From Nemertoderma westbladi (taxonomy: Eukaryota; Xenacoelomorpha; Nemertodermatida; Nemertodermatidae), in the NCBI GenBank assembly GCA_032718475.1, contig JAUCBJ010005690.1, positions 1 to 56,921 of the forward strand: a stretch of 56,921 nt of DNA, read 5' to 3'. Position 1 is the first letter of the stretch. The number at the start of each line of letters is the position of its first letter. Shown here one piece after another: positions 49,620 to 56,921 of this stretch. Both the position numbers and the translations under genes were made by a program. Below the pieces are notes generated by a model. It made no database searches and was not told the origin of the DNA. It saw only the letters and a program-made list of their open reading frames with translations.

Positions 49620-50308
49620 GTATTTCTTTATTGTCTTATGGATCTACTCATCCTACTCGGGGCTCTGTCTGAGTGTTTGCTTCAGTTTGCAAAGCCTCTT
49701 GAGTACCATCCCTTTATTGTCAGGCAACGGTAGTTTTGGTTGGTTGTTTCCACACCATGCCTATGGTGTACCATCCCTCGTCGCACTTCATCGACTCCTT
49801 CATGCTTTCTATTGCTTGTTTATCCTCTACCGAGGTTCCGACCCCGGCCTCCTTTAATCCTTCGAAGTCCTCTCTTAACAGCCTCTTAAGCTGCTCTTTT
49901 GATCCTTCATCCTCCATCTCCCTCATGGTCCCCGCGAACATGCACCCCGATGTCTCCGACACCCTGAATGGAATCTTGGTTTTGATTGGGCCGCTAAGTG
50001 TTCATCCGAACGGTGTGAGAACTGCCATTGGATCACGCTGCCTGTCCTCTCCGAAGATTGTTCGTACTCTCTCGTGGGCCATCGGACAGTCCATCCCCAC
50101 TATGATGGATACCTTCCGGACGTCCACTTCCGGTATCGAGAAATCGATTTCATCCAGGAATCTGTATTACTCGACCTCGTTGTTAGTTGGTCGCCTGGCA
50201 TTTATGTTGATCGATTCTATTACCTGAATGGGGTCGATGGTCGCCCCATAGTCACATCCCAGTGCTATTGCTGATATCTCGCACCTTCCCGTCCTCATCT
50301 CCAGGACC
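49620..50308 (-). pseudogene. pol: BEL/Pao protease-RT linker and RT N-terminus, broken
   Basis: Readable as pol in pieces: around 50300-50180 the end of the protease, GCDYGATIDPIQVIESINI; then FSIPEVDVRKVSIIVGMDCP (about 50130-50070); then the 80-codon frame 49720-49962 with EDFEGLKEAGVGTSVEDKQA, the start of the Pao RT. Stops interrupt it, including a TAA in the linker and a TGA where a conserved Trp would be expected in the TPFG block (about 50006), as well as a frameshift near 49740. The plus-strand ORFs over this region are shadows. Confidence 0.8.
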
Positions 50309-50770
50309 TCATCCAGGATCTCCAGTTACTGCCATCCTGCTCGGCCTCGTCTGTAACTTTATCTCCTCGGCCACCCAATTCTGCACCAATGTGAAGGCTG
50401 CTCCATGGTCGACCAGCATCAACGTGGTAATTGATCGACCGCTTTCTCCCATTACCCTCACCGGTACCGCCCCGAGTAGTACCATTCCCCTTCTCTTCGC
50501 ACCTACGGTGCTTGTCGCCATCGTTTTGCCTTTGCCTTGACCGAATATAATTGGTGTCTCTTTACATTGCTCAGCCTTGTGTCTGCCTGCCACACATCGA
50601 TGACAGATTCCACTTTCGTTCGCGTATTCTAGCTGATCTTGTTTGGGTAATGCTTGCCAGTACCTGCAGTTCATGGTCTGATGATTGATGAAGTGCGTTC
50701 GAAAGTAATTGGCATTTGTTTCTCGGATTATAGCCTCCCCTATATAGCACGCTCCGTATCGCACGTACAT
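50309..50770 (-). pseudogene. Gag zinc knuckle and aspartic protease of the BEL/Pao element
   Basis: 153 codons. Residues about 56-69 form a CCHC knuckle (CHRCVAGRHKAEQC), preceded by NCRYWQALPKQDQLEYANES as in Pao gag C-termini. The aspartic protease core LMLVDHGAAFTLV follows; the residue after the catalytic Asp is His, where retropepsins have Thr or Ser. The frame ends at 50309 and the rest of the protease continues in another frame, so an indel lies there. Confidence 0.85.
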
Positions 50771-51716
50771 TCATACTTAGCTCTCTACTGTTCTTATTAT
50801 TTGGGTTTGGCCTACTGGGCGTGTTGGGGCTGTATTTATTTGTGTTATTATTTTGTCCCTGTCCATGCCATGGTATGGCCCTACCCCCGGCTATCTCTGA
50901 ACTAGCAGTCCTCTGCGTCGTCGCGTATGGTAGCGATTGTCTGAGCTTTGGTAATGCATTTGCCGCATTATGTTCTGGTTTCAGCCTGCTATATTCGGTC
51001 TTCCGGATCTAATCCCGTTGTTCGCGCTACCCAATCGCCTACACTATCTCTTCCAGCATGGCCTATAGTATGTGCAGTAAGGCCTACAGTATGTCCTGCA
51101 GTCTGCCTATGTCCCTCCAGACCGAAGTGTAATCTTCTCGAATATTCCAAGAAGTCCTCCCCGCGACCACCGTACTCTCGATCGGCAACTATATCCCGTC
51201 GGGAAGTTTCTCTGCAATCCCCTCTTCTGTCCTCGTCCTCGTACCGGTACATCCTGTACCCTTCTCCCGGCGTATGGTATATCTTGCCAGGCTGCATCTC
51301 TCCGGGGCGACGGCAATCTCCCGGAGTTCGACCCCACTGACTCTCTAACTCCATCTCTGCCACCGACGGTTCGCTGTCCAACCTCGCTCTCCGGTTGCTC
51401 GTAGCAACGCTTCTTCTATTCTCTTCACTTCTTCTCTCCTCAGTGTAGCACTCCCGCTAATAAGATCTCTCTTCGACCTCCCGTTTAAACTCTACTGTTC
51501 TTCTTCCATCTTCCGACTGGGCTCAACGTCACATCGCTCGCCCGCTCACAGCACCAACCTCTCTCTCTCTCTAGCCGGTTGGACGCTCCTGGGGATACTC
51601 GCAATCCCCCTACTATTCTCCGTCGTCGGGTGCCGCGGTTAACCTAACTCTCCCCGCGCATTATCCGCCGATGCTTGTGGGGCATTCTCTGCCGCCCCCC
51701 CCCCCCCCTCTCACCA
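50771..51716 (-). pseudogene. gag: Gag C-terminal Arg/Gly-rich region, broken
   Basis: The best frame (50989-51381) reads as a charged, Arg-, Glu- and Gly-rich segment (REYGGRGEDFLEYSRR and similar) with no known domain. Its position between the repeat part of gag and the zinc knuckle makes it gag. The remainder has stops in all frames. Confidence 0.6.
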
Positions 51717-52534
51717 CTAATCTCCCGTGGTGGGGCACCCGTAGCCCCCCCCCCCCCATTCACCACCTCTTACTTCGCTACCTCCTACTTCGCTTCTACG
51801 CCCCTCTCTAGTCGATGCATTATCTCTACTGTGGCTGGGTCTACTCACCCCCGCCTCTCCCTGTGCGACTGTGTGGCCTTGCAGGCTCCCATCGGGTTGA
51901 CTCACCCCCGCTACTCCCTGCCTAACTACATGGCCTTGCAGGCTCCCATTGGGGCGACTCACCGCCGCTACTCCCTGCATAACTACATGGCCTTGCAGGC
52001 TTCCGTCGGGTTCACTCACCCCGCTACTCCCTGCACAACTATGTGGCCTTGCAGGCTCTCGCTGTCCGGACTACCTGTGTCCCCTACATTCGTTTTAATA
52101 GCACCGTTATCAATAATATTGTTATCTAAATTATTTAAATTATTTAAATTATTTTGTTCGGATTTGTGGTTATTATTTGGATTACTTTGTACATTTAAAT
52201 TAGAATTATTATTTGGATTATTTTGTGTGTCTAAATTAGTGTTATTATTTGGATTACCGGTATTTTATGCGTTTAAATTAATATTATTTGGATTATTTTG
52301 TATGTTTAAATTAGTATTATTATTATTTTGCACATTTGAATCAAAATAACTATTACTGGGTAAAACATTATTTCCTGCAATAAAGGTTTGATTAGGGTTG
52401 TCTACTACAGTACTATTAATATTAATTCTTTCTAACGTATTATTATTACCCCCCCCCCCCCCTCCCCCCCCCGTCCATACGGTTACAACAGTCCTGGGTC
52501 TGTCGTCCAGTACCTGTAAGTAGGGTATTAACAA
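51717..52534 (-). pseudogene. gag: Gag Asn-rich linker and 19-residue repeats
   Basis: Three parts follow one another on the element strand: a glycine run encoded by the G tract (TGGGGGGGGNNN), an Asn-rich low-complexity stretch (SNVQNNNNTNLNIQNNPNN), and 19-residue tandem repeats of the SLQGHVVMQGVA type. Frames change at the G tract and within the repeats. It would be disordered linker in the capsid protein. Confidence 0.65.
51835..52060 (-). repeat. 57-bp tandem repeat in gag
   Basis: tggccttgcaggct recurs at 51874, 51931, 51988 and 52044: periods of 57, 57 and 56 bp. The first two periods keep frame; the last has lost one base and shifts it. Confidence 0.85.
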
Positions 52535-53030
52535 ATGTTTCCATTACTTCGGGCTCCCCATAAATACTACCCGAACCGGCCTCACTCTCAGATAATCCCA
52601 ACTGCGCCAGTTCTAATCGGCGCTTTTGCTTTGTCTGGTATTGCATAAGCCCGCTTAACCGGGTATGCATATCATCCCGCATACGCTTTCCCGTTCTCTC
52701 TCTCTCTCTGTCCTCTCGCAAACTTTGGTCGGCCAACTCTGCCTCTCTCGCAATCCTCTCAAGCCTCCTCGCCTCATGCTCCTTGCGCTCGCTCGCCTCT
52801 CTCGCCTCTCGCTCTTTACATTCCCTTAATTCCCTCTCCTCACCCTCTCTAAAGTTCCTCGCGACCCTCTCAGCCATCTCTTTACTCTCTCTCACTAACT
52901 CTCTCTCTTTCTCTAATAATGCGGTTCCCTCATCCAATTGCCTCTCCAACTCTTTCTGGTCCAACGCCATCATATCTAGTTGACACGCCAGATCTATCTC
53001 TAACACCCTAACACCTAACACCTCTAACAC
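52446..53030 (-). pseudogene. gag: Gag coiled-coil segment
   Basis: 194 codons, with a long heptad-like, Glu/Arg-rich helix from about residue 25 to 115 (EKERELVRESKEMAERVARN and onward), then a short domain with ETFVNTLLTGTG. It ends in glycine encoded by a G run of about 20 (plus-strand C tract 52451-52470), where slippage has probably shifted the frame. It is in a different frame from the upstream gag piece. Confidence 0.75.
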
Positions 53031-53206
53031 CAGGATGTAGCGGACTTTTCACTCACAACGGACTCCCGTCGCCTCTCCGTCCTACTAACTTTCCCCCGCT
53101 TTCTGGGGTTCTCGCTAACCGACGACACCGAATCCTCGGGGTTAATCTCGGGTTCGCCGTCGTGCGGGTCCGCCCAACCCACTAGCTTAATTCCCCTAGC
53201 ATCCAC
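53024..53206 (-). pseudogene. gag: Gag middle fragment
   Basis: 60 codons in the same frame as the N-terminal fragment, separated from it only by a TAG at 53216-53218. MDARGIKLVGWADPHDGEPE is followed by a Lys/Arg-rich, NLS-like stretch. It ends at a TAG at 53024 in a short gtgttag-repeat, where the frame moves to the coiled-coil piece. Confidence 0.65.
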
Positions 53207-53215
53207 TAAGTAAGG

Positions 53216-53773
53216 CTACACTACATCTGGATCACCACAATTCAAACAGTTCCGTGGCGACCCCCCTCGCTCTCTCACCTGCCAGTTCTCCCTGTCCAAA
53301 TGGACTAAATAGTGGAACTGTTTATTCGACTCACCTAGCCTCTGATATAGTTTAGGCTGGTCTACCTTTCTCCCTTCTTTGGCCTCCTTAAGTAACTTCT
53401 TGGTGACGTTGTAGGCCCGTCGTAGCCGATCACTCGTCCCGACGTCCTCTTCGCCAACTCCTCCTCCTCTCCTTGTCCGGCATCGTACCAGCGGCCCCAC
53501 TGTCGCCGTTCTGGTGGGCCATCCATCGCCCTCGGCCTGTGGCTGGCTGGCGACTTCGGTACTCCGACCGCCGTCATGCGTCGACTCGTCTCCCTCTCGT
53601 GGTTGACGGCCGCCCTCCTCTTGGACAGCCGGATCGTCTCTCGTTGGCGAATCCAGCGTGGGAGGCCGATACCGTCTTGTCGCAGCCTCACGGATTGTTT
53701 GGTTGGTGTCGTCCGGGGTCCGCGGCGGCGTCCTCTCTCCCTCTGATAATCGGGGCGTTCCTTCTTCCGCCAT
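53216..53773 (-). pseudogene. gag: Gag N-terminus of the BEL/Pao element
   Basis: 185 codons from the ATG at 53771-53773, 54 bases inside the 5' LTR, so this is the natural element start. The first 110 residues are Pro/Thr/Arg-rich and disordered; a helical domain follows (RLRRAYNVTKKLLKEAKEGR and LGESNKQFHYLVHLDRENW), then CLNCGDPDVV and a TAG. The frame continues beyond the stop. Confidence 0.78.
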
Positions 53774-53826
53774 CTTTCTATTTTCTCTTCGCAGTCACAG
53801 TTTATTGGCAGGTGGCAGTTAATGAC
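53774..53826 (-). other. 5' leader between LTR and gag
   Basis: 53 bases on the element strand from gtcattaactgcc to the gag ATG. A tRNA primer-binding site (starting TGG near the LTR) is expected here but is not visible, so it is either mutated or offset. Confidence 0.6.
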
Positions 53827-54423
53827 TGTAACGGGATCGGAGATCCCGACTGGGTTAGAAATGTACGCATCACCATTCTGCTGGGGATCGTGCTACTAGC
53901 TTTGGCCGAGGCCGTTTGGGAAAAACAGTGAAAGTTTCTGTTGTCCCCTCGATATTAATTAATATGGACAATAATAGCACGCCAGTAGATAATAAGCAGA
54001 AAATATAGATTAATTATTACCGGTATGGCGGTGGCGGTCATTACCTATGACCAGTCTGCACTGACTGAACTGAATAATACAACTGACCAGTAAACCAGTA
54101 ATGTAACATAATATATGATTTACACATTGAATATTGGTTTACCTCCTACTCTACTTTGGCCCTCTACCCAATGGATGCTTTCCCGTTCCCTATCATGTGC
54201 TTCCCTCTCCACTATTGGCTAATATACTACTTGTCACTTTGGGACTGTGGTTTGACCTCTCACCTTTCTCTGTGGCTTTGGGGCTTGTGTCCCCCCCCCC
54301 CCCCCCCCAATGTTGGTTATGATACGAGATTAATATTGGTAATCTCGTATCCCCAACATATTGCTAAAATGCCTCTAGTCCCATTTTCTGGTGGGTAATG
54401 AAGTGGAATTGAATCCGCTTACA
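53827..54423 (-). repeat. 5' LTR of the BEL/Pao element (597 bp)
   Basis: Begins tgtaacggg and ends ttaca on the plus strand. It matches the copy at 41510-42169 and lacks that copy's extra segment of about 57 bp. It contains the same 12-bp hairpin (54321-54332 with 54340-54351) and a C tract (54291-54308). Confidence 0.93.
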
Positions 54424-54428
54424 GCCAC
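54424..54428. repeat. Target-site duplication GCCAC, right
   Basis: Identical to 41505-41509. Removing the element and one copy restores a continuous LINE reading at the junction. Confidence 0.9.
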
Positions 54429-54800
54429 GGTGAAGTAATGTATTTATAGTACGTCACGTCATTTTTAATATTAAGTCTACTTTCTACAAATTGTTTATGA
54501 TAGTAATTTTTCTCAGCTAGTTTCAATAAAGAGGTTAATTTATTTCGGTAATTTTTAAAAGCATTGAAATTCAACTCAGTCCAGTTTGAAATATATTTAG
54601 AGTAAAGGTGACCTTTTCGCTTAACTGATGTTAACGAAGGATTTTTCGGGTATCCATTTTTTCAATAGTTTTTTTCGCAAATGGAGATCGCATATTTTTT
54701 GAAGGTCGTTGTAAAATAAGTTAAATTTGTTTGAGTAGGGAGCGTGGTCTGGGTTATTATATGTCCATTAGACTGTGTCCACCACAGATTCATTGAACTT
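54429..54800 (-). pseudogene. CR1/Jockey-like LINE fragment A (endonuclease-RT linker)
   Basis: The minus-strand reading runs, in pieces, DYSKFNESV, YNNPDHAPYSNKFNLFYNDL, TSVKRKGHLYSKYISNWTEL, NFNAFKNYRNKLTSLLKLAE and KNYYHKQFVESRLNIK. This is the segment between endonuclease and RT in CR1/Jockey-like LINEs. It has several frame breaks. It leads directly into fragment B across the BEL/Pao insertion. Confidence 0.82.
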
Positions 54801-54895
54801 GGAGTAGTCGTGTGTAGTTTTAGAAGTTTCAGGTTTAAAATAAGTAAAATGTTATAGTACATTATGATAATGCTCTCCATAGCGAAAAATATCAA

Positions 54896-54992
54896 CCGCC
54901 CCTATTGGGGCTCGAACCCGGTACCTAGGTTTCAAACTTCCGGTTATCATCAGCTGAGTGTGTGTCCTAAGACCACTGAGCTACCAGGGCGG
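54896..54992 (-). other. tRNA-like core of satellite unit 1 (edge copy)
   Basis: On the minus strand it starts CCGCCCT and ends GGGGCGG, which pair over 7 bp like an acceptor stem. It has a box A, TAGCTCAGTGG, and a box B, GGTTCGAGCCC, matching pol III tRNA promoter consensus. The T stem is only partly formed, and at 97 nt the total is longer than a plain tRNA, as for an intron-bearing or SINE-type tRNA. No anticodon is assigned. It has the best box B of all the units. Confidence 0.7.
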
Positions 54993-55264
54993 TAGAAGAT
55001 TTATTCGCTATGGAGTGGGGTATCATTTTTAGGCCTTTTTACGTCACTCATAGTAAAGTACAACGTTATTCCCGAGCTCTGCCAGAAATGGCAACCATGC
55101 CTCAAAGAATAACTATTATACAGTGTTGTAGAAACCACTGTAACCCCGTATGCCGGCCATGCGTGTTAATTAATTATAAATGAATTGTTGTGGGGAGGGT
55201 GACGGCGAATTAAATAAATGTTATAGTACATTATGATAATGCTCTCCATAGTGAAAAATATCAA

Positions 55265-56837
55265 CCGCCCCTATTGGGGCTCGAACTCGGTACCTAGGTT
55301 TCAAACTTCCGGTTATCATCAGCCGAGTGTGTGTCCTAAGACCACTGAGCTACCAGGGCGGTAGAAGATTTATTCACTTTGGAGTGGGCTATCATATATA
55401 GGCCTTTTACAGTCACTCATAGGAAAGTACAACGTTATTCCCGTGCTCTGCCAGAAATGGCAACCATGCCTCAAAGAATAACTATTATACAGTGTTGTAG
55501 AAACCACTGTAACCCCGTATGCCGGCCATGCGTGTTAATTAATTATAAATGAATTGTTGTGGGGAGGGTGACGGCGAATTAAATAAATGTTATAGTACAT
55601 TATGATAATGCTCTCCATAGTGAAAAATATCAACCGCCCCTATTGGGGCTCGAACTCGGTACCTAGGTTTCAAACTTCCGGTTATCATCAGCCGAGTGTG
55701 TGTCCTAAGACCACTGAGCTACCAGGGCGGTAGAAGATTTATTCACTTTGGAGTGGGCTATCATATATAGGCCTTTTACAGTCACTCATAGGAAAGTACA
55801 ACGTTATTCCCGTGCTCTGCCAGAAATGGCAACCATGCCTCAAAGAATAACTATTATACAGTGTTGTAGAAACCACTGCAACCCCGTATGCCGGCCATGC
55901 GTGTTAATTAATTATAAATGAATTGTTGTGGGGAGGGTGACGGCGAATTAAATAAATGTTATAGTACATTATGATAATGCTCTCCATAGTGAAAAATATC
56001 AACCGCCCCTATTGGGGCTCGAACTCGGTACCTAGGTTTCAAACTTCCGGTTATCATCAGCCGAGTGTGTGTCCTAAGACCACTGAGCTACCAGGGCGGT
56101 AGAAGATTTATTCACTTTGGAGTGGGCTATCATATATAGGCCTTTTACAGTCACTCATAGGAAAGTACAACGTTATTCCCGTGCTCTGCCAGAAATGGCA
56201 ACCATGCCTCAAAGAATAACTATTATACAGTGTTGTAGAAACCACTGTAACCCCGTATGCCGGCCATGCGTGTTAATTAATTATAAATGAATTGTTGTGG
56301 GGAGGGTGACGGCGAATTAAATAAATGTTATAGTACATTATGATAATGCTCTCCATAGTGAAAAATATCAACCGCCCCTATTGGGGCTCGAACTCGGTAC
56401 CTAGGTTTCAAACTTCCGGTTATCATCAGCCGAGTGTGTGTCCTAAGACCACTGAGCTACCAGGGCGGTAGAAGATTTATTCACTTTGGAGTGGGCTATC
56501 ATATATAGGCCTTTTACAGTCACTCATAGGAAAGTACAACGTTATTCCCGTGCTCTGCCAGAAATGGCAACCATGCCTCAAAGAATAACTATTATACAGT
56601 GTTGTAGAAACCACTGTAACCCCGTATGCCGGCCATGCGTGTTAAATAATTATAAATGAATTGTTGTGGGGAGGGTGACGGCGAATTAAATAAATGTTAT
56701 AGTACATTATGATAATGCTCTCCATAGTGAAAAATATCAACCGCCCCTATTGGGGCTCGAACTCGGTACCTAGGTTTCAAACTTCCGGTTATCATCAGCC
56801 GAGTGTGTGTCCTAAGACCACTGAGCTACCAGGGCGG
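55265..56837 (-). other. tRNA-like cores of satellite units 2-6
   Basis: Same core at 55265-55361, 55634-55730, 56003-56099, 56372-56468 and 56741-56837. Box A and the acceptor pairing are kept. Box B is changed to GAGTTCGAGCCC, a C/T change on the plus strand (gaactcgg versus gaacccgg in unit 1) that adds a mismatch to the T stem. The cores are probably amplified passengers of the satellite; transcription is possible but unproven. Confidence 0.65.
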
Positions 56838-56921
56838 TAGAAGATTTATTCACTTTGGAGTGGGCTATCATATATAGGCCTTTTACAGTCACTCATAGGA
56901 AAGTACAACGTTATTCCCGTG

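Larger units (their letters stand above)
41510..54423 (-). mobile_element. Complete, decayed BEL/Pao LTR retrotransposon (12.9 kb)
   Basis: Two LTRs (41510-42169 and 53827-54423) starting TG and ending CA bound an internal region read on the minus strand, flanked by the 5-bp duplication GCCAC. The internal order is gag, protease, RT, RNase H, integrase, a 75-bp tandem repeat, an extra coding region, a polypurine tract and the 3' LTR. Protease preceding RT and integrase last in pol, with an HHCC integrase and the RT block typical of Pao, places it in BEL/Pao. At 12.9 kb it is larger than most members, chiefly because of an approximately 4.3-kb segment between integrase and 3' LTR. Multiple stops and frameshifts make it non-autonomous now. 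I could not identify a primer-binding site just inside the 5' LTR. Confidence 0.93.
54845..56921. repeat. 369-bp tandem satellite, at least 5.6 copies, open at window end
   Basis: gttatagtac starts units at 54851, 55220, 55589, 55958, 56327 and 56696, exactly 369 bp apart each time. Units 2 to 6 are almost identical; unit 1, at the array edge, differs at many sites. Each unit contains a 97-bp tRNA-like core framed by imperfect inverted arms, then about 230 bp of other sequence ending gacggcgaattaaataaat. The array continues beyond the window. Confidence 0.97.

Noticed and set aside
42137-50905. Many plus-strand ORFs over the retrotransposon
   Set aside because: All are shadows opposite gag, pol or the accessory region, which have clear domain motifs on the minus strand.
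49138-53218. Amber (TAG) recoding or readthrough in the element
   Set aside because: Several in-frame TAG codons suggested it, but a TAA in the protease-RT linker and a TGA at a likely Trp, plus indels, show ordinary decay.
54896-54992. A functional tRNA gene
   Set aside because: Box A, box B and acceptor pairing are present, but the T stem is incomplete, no convincing anticodon arm forms, and the sequence sits in a satellite.

Overview
This window is animal nuclear DNA, most likely from an aquatic invertebrate; the species cannot be named from sequence alone. The evidence is a metazoan NUBP1-type Fe-S assembly gene, a C2H2 zinc-finger gene with animal-style fingers, CR1/Jockey-like and other LINE debris, a BEL/Pao LTR retrotransposon, several DNA-transposon-like elements, large satellites, and no operon-like gene packing. 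Most of the window is repeat. Only three ordinary gene candidates are supported, and each is a single uninterrupted exon as far as it can be read.

Layout. 1-1.02 kb: nothing recognisable. 1.02-1.68 kb: a broken LINE reverse transcriptase (+). 1.69-25.29 kb: one 23.6-kb satellite with a 13-bp unit (about 1,800 copies) and nested higher-order duplications; its long minus-strand ORFs are an arithmetic artefact. 25.3-31.1 kb: NUBP1 (-), a small Cys-rich membrane protein candidate (+), copies of a G-tract-headed dispersed repeat, and a 0.9-kb foldback element. 31.6-34.84 kb: a tRNA-like SINE remnant and a 2.8-kb array of 29/30-bp units, running directly into the broken 3' end of a C2H2 zinc-finger gene (34.93-36.16 kb, -). 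36.6-41.5 kb: a 1.25-kb element with inverted ends, a diverged foldback copy, and pieces of a CR1/Jockey-like LINE (-). 41.51-54.42 kb: a complete but decayed 12.9-kb BEL/Pao element (-) with two LTRs, a 5-bp target duplication GCCAC and a polypurine tract, inserted inside that LINE. 54.85 kb to the end: a 369-bp tandem satellite, at least 5.6 copies, each carrying a tRNA-like sequence inside an imperfect inverted repeat.

The most interesting system is the BEL/Pao element. On its own strand the order is 5' LTR, gag (coiled coil, Asn-rich linker, 57-bp repeats, CCHC knuckle), protease, RT, RNase H, integrase, a 75-bp hairpin-rich tandem repeat, and then an extra 2.5-kb coding region before the 3' LTR. 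That extra region looks like a DEDD-type 3'-5' exonuclease-like domain followed by a charged segment and three consecutive CCHC zinc knuckles. It is not an envelope gene. Nonsense and frameshift mutations have inactivated gag, protease-RT and the extra region, while the RNase H-integrase frame is still open for 876 codons. The second notable system is the 369-bp satellite: its copies differ from the edge copy by a paired C/G to T/A change in the two arms that flank the tRNA-like core.
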